In this document: positions 43,001 to 52,654 of the stretch, piece after piece
How the letters are laid out: each line of letters starts with the position of its first letter
Numbering within the stretch: the stretch's first letter is position 1
DNA from: Psococerastis gibbosa
Lineage: Eukaryota; Arthropoda; Insecta; Psocodea; Psocidae
Length of the DNA: 64,000 nucleotides
NCBI GenBank assembly: GCA_963971405.1
Contig: OZ020488.1
Coordinates: 3,286,001 to 3,350,000, forward strand
Reading direction: 5' to 3'
Position numbers and translations under genes: made by a program
The notes under the pieces: generated by a model
Told to the model about the DNA's origin: nothing
Database searches by the model: none
What the model saw: only the letters and a program-made list of their open reading frames with translations

Positions 43001-46000
43001 TACAATATTAGTATTGCGTTTCATAAGGCCCAAACCAACCTACGTAGTAGGATTGTTATTAAAAAAAAAAATCCCTGATTTTACTTTGTACAAAACTACC
43101 AAACTTAACTAGTTACCTTGATCGACCGACCGACAGACAGACATTTCAGAAAAACATTTATTTATACACATAAATTCACGGAAATCCCGAAATCAAAAAT
43201 TTCGACCATCACAAAGCTTTCCTCATACTATAAATAGGAAACCGAACTTATCGAGAACCAGTGGTGAGTGGCATTCTATTGGATCCCAATTTCAAATTTT
43301 AAATTTAAATGTAAAATAGGTAAAACGTAATAATTTTATATATTATCTACTTCCTTACATTCTAGCAGGTAACGACAAGGCTGACCTCCTGGCCAAGAAC
43401 GGAACCGTTAACGCAAACCCTCACAGTCACGCTTTCAAGTTCAAATACCATAGTAGACAATATCTTGATAGGGCATCTCAAGTCTACAAACGAACGGCTG
43501 GCCATAGGTAACGCATGGCAGGATCTACTAAGTCGACCGATCCAGAGATCTGCTCAGAGCAGTATACGTCGCCAACTTTAGGTGCAAAACACACTACGAC
43601 TACCTCGACGCCCACCTAAACCGAATTGGCACAACCTAGTCCGATGAATGCCCGCCCTGCACATCCGGACATATGAACGCAGGCCATCTCCATCACTGTC
43701 AAGCCCTAGCGGACGTTGAGAGAGCGGAAAAAAATCCTGACAAAACACTGCCCTCTAATGGCTACCCAGCGCCGAATGACTGAAATGTCAAGAGCGGGCG
43801 TTGGATAAAGTAAAGTACTTTTCTGTTTCAAATTCTATTTCCTCCGACTTTACCACATGAATATGAGTACCCCTAGTAGGATAGTAAGACAACTTACAGC
43901 GCACTCTTGAATGTTCTTCTGCCAGTCGTCAGCATTATTCAGGAAAGAGGTGATGGAGGTTTTAAGAACACGGGAGAAGACCTCTATTTGTTGAGCAGCT
44001 GTGGATATACTCGTGATTTCTCCTTGGTAACCAGCGTCGGAAATTAACTGAAAACAACCAAAATATATAGTTGATTGAGAACATAACATTTCAAGCAATT
44101 TGAGCAAAGCGATCGATTGGGGGGATGAGGAGAGGGAGCGACAACAATTAGCTACGAATGAGCAATAAACCTACAATAGTACCCGAAATCACGAAGGCCG
44201 CAGCAGATGGCTAGAGCACGTGGAAGGAATGCCAAACAATAGGGCAACAACAGCAGCCTAACACAAGGTGCCCCAAGGGAGAAGACGAAAGGGGGCGACC
44301 ATGGATGCGATGGCTAGACGACATCAAGGTGGGCCTGGTGACCCTTGAACCTTAGGCAGTGGTTTGGCAAGAGCAAGACCTATTCAGAGCAGCAGTCTCC
44401 AAGGTCCGAATAAACATGATGATGGCCAATCTTTGATAGAAGAGGCATTAGAAGAGGAAGAATTAACAAAAGTTCGTCGAGAAACGTAGGCTAAGTGGGC
44501 GCAAGGAAAACCATAAAAATATGAATACAGCCGAACTTTTACCCATGAAGAAAATGCTCAAAATTTGAATAGAAACACTAATATGCTACAATTATGTGGA
44601 GTATAAGCTTATATGCTCCTTTTTATGAATTCGGCGGATTGTTCATCTTGCGTAAGGAAATCAATTGATGCCTATTGACGAGAGAGATCCCAATAATGGT
44701 GTATATCTGGATACCTACCCAGCCAGTGGCCTTAAGAAGAAATATTAGGCTATAAACAATAGCTTGAGTGTAGGCCTACATAGAAGAAAGTCGCTCAAAT
44801 TTAAAAACTAAAAAGATAAATAATTTAAGTTTTTGGCTCACCTTTATAGTAAAATTGAGCATAAGGCAGTCGGGGTACTCTTCAGCTAACCTGTAAATAA
44901 GCGACCTCCACGTCGGATGCTCAATCATCTCTGTCAGCCAAGCAGGAGTCTGAAAAATAAACAATTTACTGTCACATGTTATTACTGGACCCGCAGACTC
45001 GTATCCGAACTCGGCTAAGGCACGCATACGCTTGTTACATTGTGTCAATGGTAAGCTTGTCTCAGCTTGCACATTATCGCTTGTAGTTGCTGTAGGTTGA
45101 CAGCAAGGACGTGCACAAGTTTGCCAACGGGTAAATACCAATCATGTCCAAAATGTAACGATGTCCGATTGCCCCAATAAATAAATACATAATGACTTTA
45201 ATTTTGGCATAAACACCCTCTTTTACACTCAACAAGTCGGCTTCAATGGCAAGGTGGTAGCAATCAGAGACGTGTTGTAACTCAGACAGATTTTAAATTA
45301 GGTGAATTTAAACCCTTCCCTCTATAAGCAATAACCCCCAAAAAGTCAATGAATCCAACTATATCACATACCTCTCCCTCCTCATTGAAAATAGTATCCG
45401 CCTTCTTCGGGTCGAAATTCTTGAGGACCATGTCCTTCAAATGGTTCTCGACCATGGCCTGCACGGAAGTGAGATTCACGCCCGCAGAAATCAGCCATTC
45501 GGCCACCATGTTCGCCATTTGCGCTGTTGCAATATAATTTTGAGACAGCAGCTCAATGACTTGTTCTGGATTACCACCGGCCTGGAAGTACCTGAAATTT
45601 AAATAGTCATCAATACACAGCTGCAGTTGCTCAGGTGTGATACTTGAGCCTCCGCCACTTCCTCCTGTCTCTACACATCTATTTATTATTATTATTCAAA
45701 ACTTCTTCTGCTAGCACTTAGCAGTCCCAATCCCCTGAGAACGCCTTTAATTTGCTTTCTGTCGCTCTTCCTTGGTCTTCTTCTGGCCATATTACACTAG
45801 AACTGTAATTAGCAGAGCCAAGGGTTGGCGTAATAGCCCCGCTGTGGTTTGATATGGGGTGTTTCTGTGTACCCAGGTCGTCCTTATTATCTGATTCTAT
45901 TTTGATATTATGGGTTCATAATACTGTTTAATAAAGATTAATTAATTCATACTATTTTTTTTTTTTTTATAAAGGATATGGCGACAGTAGAGCCGTTGGC

Positions 46001-47496
46001 TTCCACTAGGGTCGGCAATTGGTTTAGTAGCATACCTACTCAGGCCAGCGAAAATTAACCTAATGAAATCAATAATAAAATTCATAGCGGTACCTTTTGA
46101 GTTGCGTAAAAATTCCAGGTTCCATAATGTAGTCTGGCGTGCTGAATTTATCCAAACATTCAACAAGGGCCTCTTGAGGATTTTCAAGTGACTCCTCTCC
46201 AGGATCCGACTGTAAACAAATTAAAAAATAAAACTCGATTATAAAAAAATTCACCCAGAAAACCATGAGCCATCTGAATTATGCTTAAAAGTAAATAAAA
46301 ATAAATAATAAATAACGACTTTTTGTTGTTCTATTACTAAGCCAACCTAGCGGTGTTAGGGCTGTAAAGCCCTCTCTTACACTCAACTAGGAAGACCCGG
46401 GACCGCCTGCTTTACATGCCCTCCGAAGCATGGCCAGAAAATGTAGCCAGTGTGGGACTCGAACCAACAACCTTTCGGGTGAAAGTCAAAGTCCGTACCA
46501 CTACTCTACATGTCCTGTCCATGAAATTAAAATATTAAAAATAGGGCTATTGATAAAATGCTATAGGATAGAAGAAGTGTGTTACATAGGAGACAATAGA
46601 ATAGATTCCAAAGCTATGGCCAATTAGTGTAAGTCACGGCGACATACTTCGTATCAAAATGAAGTGGAGCACTTTCAATTCAATGACATCTCATTTATGA
46701 ATCTACGATTGAAATTTTATGATGAATTTGACTTTGTGCAAAAAAAAAAACGGAAAATGCAGCGCTCCATTTGATCTTAGGGCACAGGTCTAATTCAAAT
46801 CCGTAGTATTTCATTTTTGAAGGCAGTCACACACCGTGCAAAGGATCAAGATAAACAAACTAATTAACAAGCCCAGTAGACGCGTTTTCCCCTATTAGTA
46901 ACAAAACACCAGTTGAAGGTATGTATTCTCCCAGTCGCGATTTGCCTTTTCCATTGTAGGGGTATGGCTTGGTGACTGGTTGGTGCAAAACCACACAATC
47001 TGATTCAGAAGATTTATGATCAGTGGGTTTACTATGGCGATTATTCTTAATCTTAACCTGGGATTAAAAATGTAAACAAGATAATTTTACAATGGAAAGC
47101 GCTATCCAAAATGGTTTTGTTTACATTTTTCCCCCAGGACTAAGTTAACACCTACTAAACGGCATAGTAGCCCGCTGGCGTAACTAGGGGGCAATCGAGC
47201 ACATTCGTGCGGTCAGCTTCATGCCAGCTTCTGAAATCGACAAGACCTATGGCTACAATGGAAAAGACGTCGGCAAATCGCTAGTGGGAGAATCGTCCGC
47301 GTGTATCGGGCCTTCGGTTTGAAGGACCGGCAGAAAATATTTTCTTTCAAGACGAGTCTCAAACCCAGACCTTCCATTCTATACCAACTGAAACTATACG
47401 AGTATGACCCTATTTTCTTGATTGACTTACATCATTATCAGCTCCTGCTTGGTCCCAGGTAGCTCTTTCGTCATCATACATTGTTTCCTCTTCCAT
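36986..47496 (-). CDS. NELFCD: Negative elongation factor subunit C/D (TH1), eleven exons, complete
   Basis: Subunit of the nuclear NELF complex, which with DSIF stabilises paused RNA polymerase II. Coding exons (complement): 47431-47496, 46094-46209, 45372-45591, 44842-44949, 43898-44047, 42765-42895, 41513-41700, 40258-40516, 39667-39877, 38989-39259, 36986-37017. All are GT-AG with agreeing phases and join to 584 codons including stop, the family's normal length. Family landmarks in order: [86 protein letters not shown] and [20 protein letters not shown]. Fragments of exons 9 and 10 are copied in its introns. Confidence 0.96.
38273..38333 (-). pseudogene. Partial copy of NELF-C/D exon 10, second part
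   Basis: The minus strand carries gagaatgagaaaattacgg and gaccctgtctctgaattta, matching the end of exon 10 (ENEEITG and DPVSEF). It is separated from the first part by about 550 bp of inserted inverted-repeat elements. Confidence 0.75.
38334..38882. mobile_element. Nested inverted-repeat elements inside the exon 10 copy
   Basis: An M3-type element (gtaaataagataattttac, ending ccaaacggcatagtagg) contains a second element at about 38455-38850. The ends of the inner one are inverted copies (gatatatgctacgtaggaaa and its reverse, with aattttggagtgc near the right end). No ORF. The pair splits the exon 10 copy in two. Confidence 0.65.
38883..38970 (-). pseudogene. Partial copy of NELF-C/D exon 10, first part
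   Basis: The minus strand repeats exon 10 sequence from the RYF/TEVLD part to the VQLFLP part (aattcgtccagttgtttct is recognisable) with several changes, including an in-frame stop after EVLD. The remainder of this copy lies at 38273-38333, beyond inserted elements. Confidence 0.72.
38989..39259 (-). CDS. NELFCD: NELF-C/D exon 10
   Basis: Acceptor TTTCAG, donor GTAAGT. Encodes [38 protein letters not shown], and ENDPVSEFI near the end. Ends with one base of Val completed by the last exon. Confidence 0.95.
39667..39877 (-). CDS. NELFCD: NELF-C/D exon 9
   Basis: Acceptor CTGCAG, donor GTATGT; 70 codons after one completing base. Encodes [39 protein letters not shown] and [14 protein letters not shown]. 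Confidence 0.95.
39897..39942 (-). pseudogene. Partial copy of NELF-C/D exon 9
   Basis: The minus strand encodes [13 protein letters not shown], matching [13 protein letters not shown] of exon 9, and sits just 20 bases upstream of exon 9's acceptor. About 45 bp; too short for use as an exon. Confidence 0.7.
40258..40516 (-). CDS. NELFCD: NELF-C/D exon 8
   Basis: Acceptor TTTCAG, donor GTAAGT. Encodes [42 protein letters not shown] and [12 protein letters not shown]. Confidence 0.95.
40598..40880. mobile_element. Palindromic inverted-repeat element in NELF-C/D intron 7
   Basis: The arms (ggcggcaattcccccggcga ... tttaacttatctattataaa) and their inverse (tttataatagataagttaa ... gtggaatagctgcctt) pair over about 130 bp each, around a short centre with gtctgctaccatatt. 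No ORF. An M3-like element follows at 40881-41010. Confidence 0.75.
41513..41700 (-). CDS. NELFCD: NELF-C/D exon 7
   Basis: Acceptor ATTTCAG, donor GTAAGT. Encodes [33 protein letters not shown] and [14 protein letters not shown]. Confidence 0.95.
42765..42895 (-). CDS. NELFCD: NELF-C/D exon 6
   Basis: Acceptor TTATAG, donor GTAAGT. Encodes [17 protein letters not shown] and [18 protein letters not shown], matching the family's MVCHGEHTY region. Ends with two bases of Asn. Confidence 0.93.
43372..43810 (+). pseudogene. LINE ORF2 C-terminal remnant (RNase H end)
   Basis: Reads [14 protein letters not shown], the last RNase H block (GNxxADxLA), then a degraded tail with stops and frame changes, ending SRAGVG as at 61503-61802 (PQTGVG). 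Same LINE family as that fragment, older. It sits in NELF-C/D intron 5. Confidence 0.65.
43898..44047 (-). CDS. NELFCD: NELF-C/D exon 5
   Basis: Acceptor GTTTTCAG, donor GTAAGT; exactly 50 codons: [32 protein letters not shown] and [11 protein letters not shown]. Confidence 0.95.
44165..44425 (+). pseudogene. LINE or retroelement ORF2 3' end
   Basis: Reads RWLEHVERMPNNR and [20 protein letters not shown], typical of the C-terminal tail of RTE/CR1-like ORF2 proteins (GHVxRM, GRPxxRWxDD). Frames shift and a stop is present. In NELF-C/D intron 4. Confidence 0.6.
44842..44949 (-). CDS. NELFCD: NELF-C/D exon 4
   Basis: Acceptor TTTTCAG, donor GTGAGC; exactly 36 codons: [20 protein letters not shown] then [11 protein letters not shown]. 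Confidence 0.95.
45372..45591 (-). CDS. NELFCD: NELF-C/D exon 3
   Basis: Acceptor ATTTCAG, donor GTATGT; 73 codons after one completing base. Encodes [31 protein letters not shown] and [15 protein letters not shown]. Confidence 0.95.
46094..46209 (-). CDS. NELFCD: NELF-C/D exon 2
   Basis: Acceptor TTTACAG, donor GTACCG. Encodes [19 protein letters not shown] and the family signature [17 protein letters not shown]. Ends with two bases of Arg; exon 3 continues YFQAGG. Confidence 0.93.
46305..46516 (-). repeat. tRNA-derived SINE, family S1, full length
   Basis: The most complete copy. The minus strand has the head with A box (tagagtagtggtacgga) and B box (ggttcgagtcccacac), body (ggagggcatgtaaagcagg, ttgagtgtaagagaggg, ttggcttagtaat) and an AT-rich tail. 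It lies in NELF-C/D intron 1. Confidence 0.85.
47431..47496 (-). CDS. NELFCD: NELF-C/D exon 1
   Basis: ATG at 47496 begins [18 protein letters not shown], an acidic N-terminus as in animal TH1 proteins; 22 codons ending at a codon boundary before GTAAGT. The first ATG after a likely splice- or leader-like stretch (aattttatagacaATG). No clear promoter motif upstream. Confidence 0.85.
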
Positions 47497-48904
47497 TGTC
47501 TATAAAATTGCCTAAAAATATAAAATTGTGGTCAATGAATGCACATAAACTAGGTAGGTATGTATTTATAAATAGACTACATTATTGGTACATGAATTTC
47601 CGAAATTGCGTAATTTTCTTCGTGTATTTAAACTGTTATACCCTGCTTCTAGAACCTCAATACATTCACTTGACATTCAACTGACATTGACGTACCACTC
47701 ATTAGAACAAGTTCATGTTAAGTTTGCCATTGTTAACTGGGCCTAGCAGCCGTAGCCAGTAGCCCCTGTTATAGGCATAGTTTAAAACAGAACTGAGCGT
47801 CACAAAATAATAAATTAATTTGTTAGTGGCGGATTAGAGGTTTAGGTTAGGTTAGCAAAACTATAGAGAAACAACAAATTCTGGCATATTATATGGACAA
47901 AGTTCTAACCGCTCTTTCATGAGCATTGTATTGCTGAATGCTCTTATAATTACAATCATTCTCATATTAGCCAACAAACATGATTACAGGAGAGTTTAGG
48001 GTTAAAGTAAGACATGGCTCTCTATTCTTTTCTTGTTATCATAGGGATGTATGTCACCCTGCCTAGGTTAATTTTTAATCCTTTTAAGCTTCCGAACTAT
48101 GGGAAGAACAACCGTATGGTTACTTACTAGCCCACTCTTGGCTGTTGAATCATGAGCCATTTGATGATCAGTAAAGTAAGACTTTTTAATCAGTGAGTCC
48201 TATCCTATAACCATTAGCGTGCGGTAGACATAGGGTACATTCGATTTGTTTCGCGCCAACTAAATATATGGGCCGCCACTAAAGATCATTACTAACGCAG
48301 TTGCTCCTAAAAGTACTTACTATATATGGGGTATTTAAATAAATTGGCACTGGACCCTGAAGTAAAGTTCATGTATCTAGTAGTGGGGTAGCTTGTGAAT
48401 GGGGTCCCTTGGAAGGTGCATCAGTGTATTAAAAGGTTGCATTCCGCAACCCTTTGCATGAGTTAATAAATATTTGGTAAATAAATAATAATAACTCCAC
48501 GCCATATTAATTGTTATTTAGGTTTGCTAATAAAAGCCATAATACTGTGCAACCCTTATTTTTCAAAATCACCCTTATGACTAATCCGTATTGTTATATT
48601 ACTTACCAGAAGCACGGGAAAAGTAGAAGTGCACAACGTAAAAAATTGCTTACAATACCGCTCAAAAAAGGTTAATTTTCTTACAATAAAGTATAAAATT
48701 GTCAAGGAAAACCAAAGTAAACATAAACAATAGCCATTAATTTCAAGGACTGGCAATGGGCAGAGTGGCGTCTCACGTCTGGCTTCTCTTCTGTAGTCTG
48801 TACGCACCAGGTCACTGCCTTGTAAAATGACTTGGCTGCCATCACATAAATCAAAGTGCCTCCTTGTTACTGCGCATGTATCAGGACTCAGTCCAATAGA
48901 CTTC
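47497..48904. other. 5' flank of NELF-C/D and intergenic DNA
   Basis: Should contain the NELF-C/D promoter (minus strand). No TATA, Inr or CpG-type cluster is clear. A minus-strand frame 48556-48921 has no recognisable motif. Confidence 0.4.
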
Positions 48905-49131
48905 TTGCGCATTGACGTCACAGTAAGAGGGCGGAGTTAACAGTGCATGCGTGATTACGAAAATAATGTAAACAAAATCAGCTGTTAGGACATTGGAGGA
49001 TATAAAGTGCATTGCGCGCTATTGATTTTTAAAGTTTTCAGTTGTTATTATTCATATTTTTAGCGTTATTGTCAGGCATTGCTGCTATGGCTTGTGTAAT
49101 AGTGATAGTCGATACCAGGACAGACCACAAA

Positions 49132-49515
49132 GGCGACCATTCCACCGACCGGCTAGGGCTATATGCAAAAACGGTGACGTGGTAGCTGACATTCAAGACT
49201 TAGGTGGCGTTTCCACCGACCTCGCATTGCAGAATGCAAATGACATTGACGGAAATTAGAATTTTTCTTTTTATAGAAATCTATTAAAATGTTTGTACTT
49301 AACATATCCCATGACGCCATTTTTTAATTTTAGTTGGTTTGTTTGTGATTTTACTGTATGATCATTGATCAATTTTAACTATGGCATAGAGGAAAATAAA
49401 CATTTCCGTCAATTCTGCAATGCGAGGTCGGTAGAAACCCCGCCTAAGTCTTGAATGTCTGCTACAACGTCACTGTTTTGGTAAATAGCCCTAGCCGGTC
49501 GGTGGAATGGGCGCC
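49132..49515. mobile_element. 384-bp inverted-repeat element, family M1, second copy
   Basis: Same ends and arms as 32497-32878 (ggcgaccattccaccgacc to ggtcggtggaatgggcgcc). The open THAP copy has gccacATAtgagag at this place; here the flanks are ccacAAA on the left and ATAtgag on the right, fitting a 3-bp duplication of ATA with one later change. Confidence 0.9.
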
Positions 49516-49641
49516 ATATGAGAGAGGTCCGAATTATATCGTTCCCCAAGCCACTGGAAAAACATAAGAAATGCAAGTGATGGTTGAATCTTTGTGGCAG
49601 AGCGAATTCCACTATATTTAAAGTTACAAAATACACTTGCA

Positions 49642-49815
49642 TATGCCCGGGGGGGGGGGGGTCCATGGGGTCCGGACCCCCCCCCCCCGAAATAAATTTT
49701 TACAGGTAAACCTGTGTGGTTGGAAGAATATATCCATTAATTCTTTAATAAATTACGTTTAAAAAAATGTTTCAACCCCCCCCCCCCCCGAAATCAAAAC
49801 CTGGGCACGGCCTAG
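49642..49815. mobile_element. Poly-C element P1, first insertion in the broken THAP copy
   Basis: Starts at the G-run after gcatatg and ends in cctgggcacggccta before gcatata. It contains long C runs and the words gaaataaatttttacagg and cattaattctttaataaat. The unfilled site is seen at about 52207-52230. gcatatg/gcatata may be the target duplication. Confidence 0.65.
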
Positions 49816-49898
49816 CATATAGTATGTTCAAAACATTTTGTGGATCCTAGTGGGTCAACCAAAGATTTTCCGGATCCAATCGGACAGTCGGTTGAGAT

Positions 49899-50063
49899 CA
49901 TGGCCGTAGCCAATGGGGGTTCACCCCCCCCCCCCCCCCAATGAAATGGGTTGATAGTAGATGTTATCGGATTTTGAGAGGAAAAATAAATACTACTATG
50001 TAATATCCAATGAAATTTCTTAACCCCCCTCCCCAAAAAAAAAATCCTGGCTACGGCCTTGAT
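49899..50063. mobile_element. Poly-C element P1, second insertion in the broken THAP copy
   Basis: Ends ggccgtagccaatgggg and cctggctacggcctt are partly inverted (ggccgtagcca against tggctacggcc). Flanks ttgagatca and ttgggatca look like a 9-bp target duplication of the site ttgagatcaataatg in the intact copy (near 52294). Related sequence at 50281-50444, 52335-52376 and 22397-22440. Confidence 0.7.
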
Positions 50064-50151
50064 TGGGATCAATAATGTATATTAATATATCGTTGTTACT
50101 TTCCAGCGGCCATGGCCGTGCCCAGGTGGGTGGTGGGAACCGGAAATTTTC

Positions 50152-50272
50152 TGGTCATGCTTCGTAGCTGGCGGTCCCGGGCTTTCCCAGTTGAGTGTAA
50201 GAGAGGGCTTGGTAGCCCCAACTCCACTAGGTTGGTTTAGTAATTGAACAAAAGTCATTATTATTATTATTA
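50152..50272 (+). repeat. SINE family S1, 5'-truncated
   Basis: Body words gcggtcccgggctttccc, ttgagtgtaagagaggg and taggttggtttagtaa, tail of att repeats. Lies between poly-C elements. Confidence 0.7.
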
Positions 50273-50280
50273 CTTTCCAG

Positions 50281-50444
50281 TAGCCATGGCCGTGCCCGAG
50301 TGGGTCCATGGGGTCCGCCCCCCCCCCCGAAATACTTTTTTATGTAAACCTACGTTGTTTGAAGAAATCATCCATTAATTCCAAAATAAATTACGTAAAA
50401 AAAAATTGCCCTCCCCCGAAAACAAAACCTGGGACGGCCTTGAC
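50281..50444. mobile_element. Poly-C element P1, third copy
   Basis: Same layout as 49642-49815: gccatggccgtgcccgag, C run, gaaatacttttttatg, cctacgttgtttgaag, then cctgggacggcct. No coding. Confidence 0.65.
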
Positions 50445-51029
50445 TGTGGCCCTACGAAAATTAACTACTTTGGTGCTCAGATACTCAATTAAGTTCTAGT
50501 GATAGTATTATGGAGAGGCAATAACCCTTTTTACGCTACTAATATTAATTACAAGCAATATGATAGCGTGTCGGTAGCCCAGCCGACTAGGCTATATTTC
50601 ATGGCTGTCATGCAGTAAAATTGTATGTTTATGGTAATAAATCATTACTAATACAGTAATTGTAATACCTATAAGTAAACTTAAGCTCACTTACCCATTA
50701 AAAAAAAAGAATCGCAACCAATGAAATTAGATACCGTACCGTACGCAAGTAAATAATATTTTTTGCTGCTACTTTGTCGTAATTTTTTGTCAGTACCCAC
50801 GCAAGTATTGAAGGATCATATAAATAACACTAATTTGCCGTTTAAAAGCTAAAATTTCTTAAAATAATGTAACCTTCAGCGGAAAGCCCATACACTCTAT
50901 GTTGAAATAAGGGTGTGTTGTCCGAGAATCAGGGGAACCTCCTCCCATTCCGACTGCCCCCCATCTTCTTTATACCGGCGCAAGAACTTCATTGGATCTA
51001 CGCCTCCAACGAGGAAGATGTACAAGTTA

Positions 51030-51835
51030 CAAGTTCCAGAATTACGAAATATAGCCTAAAAGTAAAACCTCCTGCACTAATTTTTTATCAATAGCTTTTC
51101 ATGGTCCTTAAACGTTATTTTAAGCCTAAATGCAGCTAGTATGTACTGGATTTTGATCATAGCATACCTTCCAATAGGTTTTACTTTTAGGCTATATTCT
51201 TTAATTCTGGAACTTTGACTTTATCAAATGGTTCATTGTTAGGTATTATTAATTAAGACAGCTAACTTAGCTAGTTACTGTTTTGACTATTTTCCATAAC
51301 AAAATCGAGAATCTACTGAATTTTATTATGTGTCGTGCCTTATGGTTGGAAATAGAATAAAATATAGCCTACCTACTACTTTGCATGCATGGCCTACAGT
51401 ACCTAACCTACCTACCATTTCCCATCTTTGGTACCTTGGTACAGTCTAGCTAGTGTCATAAGGTACAGTATGTGCTGTACCATACAGCAGGCCCTTAGCC
51501 GGGATTTTATTTCGGAGGGGGCTGCGATGACGTTTTCCTAAAAAAAGGTCGCATAGTAATAGTAAGTAGTTAAGTTATCTGTCATAATTAATAATACCTA
51601 ACAATTAACCATTTGATAAAGTCAAAGTTCCAGAATTTAAAAATATAGCCTAAAAGTAAAACCTATAGGTAGGTACGGTATGCTAAGATCAAAATCCAGT
51701 ACATACTGGTTCCATTTAGGCTTATAATAACGTTTAAGGACCATGAAAAGCTATTGATAAAAAATGAGTGCTGGACTGCTGGAGGTTCTACTTTTATGCT
51801 ATATTTTTAAATTCGGGAACCTGTCAGTTGCACAC
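51030..51835. repeat. Long inverted repeat (arms about 240 bp)
   Basis: The left arm about 51030-51275 (aaatatagcctaaaagtaaa, atagcttttcatggtcctta, ttactttttaggctatatt) is inverted at about 51575-51835 (same words in reverse complement, such as ggaccatgaaaagctattg). A 300-bp centre includes tttcggagggggctgcg, a poly-C element piece. Within each arm there is a shorter inverted pair around agcctaaaagtaaaacct. No coding. Confidence 0.75.
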
Positions 51836-51877
51836 CTTCCTCGTTGGAGGGGTAGAGCCAAAAGAGATCTTGTGTAG

Positions 51878-51918
51878 TGACGTCACAGTAATAGGCGGAA
51901 CTTACAGCGCATGCGTGA
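51878..51918 (+). promoter_or_regulatory. Candidate promoter sites: CRE and NRF1-like
   Basis: TGACGTCA at 51878-51885 is the full CREB/ATF palindrome, and GCGCATGCGTGA at 51907-51918 is close to the NRF1 palindrome TGCGCATGCGCA. Both lie 110-155 bp before the THAP ATG and recur in the broken copy at 48913-48954. Motif matches only. Confidence 0.5.
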
Positions 51919-52031
51919 TTGCGACAATAATGTAAACAAAATCAGCTGTTAGGACATTGAAGGATATAAAGTGCATTGAGCGCTATTCCATTTTGAAGTT
52001 TTAAGTTCTTATTATTCATATTTCTAGTGTA

Positions 52032-52289
52032 ATGGTCAACCACTGCTGCTATGGCTTGTGTAATAGTGATAGCCGGTACCAGAGCAGGCCACATATGAGA
52101 GAGGTCCGATTTATATCGTTCCCTAAACCGCTGGAAAATCTTGAGAAATGCAAGCGATGGTTGCATCCTTGTGGGAAAGCTAATTTCACAATATTTAAAG
52201 TTACAAAAGACACATATATATATATATGTTCAAAACATTTTGTGGATCCTAGTGGGCCAACAAAAGATTTTCCGGATCCAATCGGATAG
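52032..52289 (+). CDS. THAP-domain (zinc-dependent DNA-binding) protein or first exon
   Basis: ATG at 52032; 85 codons. THAP (C2CH) features: start MVNHCCYGLCNSDS with C-x3-C, MREVRFISFPKP, CKRWLHPCG with the invariant Trp, and CSKHFVD (C-x2-H), then a PTKDFPDPI segment in place of AVPTIF. The stop follows directly, so the product would be a bare domain unless splicing extends it; no clear donor is visible. THAP domains occur in P-element transposases and in host transcription factors. Either is possible. A broken duplicate lies 2.9 kb upstream in the same orientation. Confidence 0.7.
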   Translation: MVNHCCYGLCNSDSRYQSRPHMREVRFISFPKPLENLEKCKRWLHPCGKANFTIFKVTKDTYIYICSKHFVDPSGPTKDFPDPIG

Positions 52290-52654
52290 TCGATTGAGAT
52301 CAATAATGTATATTACTATATCGTCGTTACTTTCCTGCGGGGTTGAACCCCCATGAACCCCCCTGGCTACGGCCTAGCAGGCTACCATAGATAATTGGAA
52401 GGAAATCAGCGGACCTCAGGTACTCAGGTAATTGTCCATTTCACTAGTTGATAAATAAAGCGTATATACAGTATCTAGGCCTATACGTGTTCACTCGTAC
52501 CGGTTCTTATACGTGATGGTGGCTCATTGAACATACGACACAAAATGCCCAACCTCACTGGCCATATCCATGTATTTTATAAATGTATGTTATAAAACAA
52601 AATGGCCGCTCCTACTCGAAGCGCCTAGATTCAAACTATACTTGATAGATATAC

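Larger units (their letters stand above)
48905..50110 (+). pseudogene. Broken copy of the THAP-domain unit
   Basis: Matches 51870-52330 in upstream sequence (TGACGTCA, gcatgcgtga, aacaaaatcagctgttagg) and in the THAP coding part, but the ATG is ATT. It is broken at four places: a 384-bp M1 element at 49132-49515, a poly-C element at about 49642-49815, another at about 49899-50063, and more poly-C sequence from about 50096. The pieces atatgagagaggtccg and gtggatcctagtgggtcaa still align. It cannot make the protein. Confidence 0.85.
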
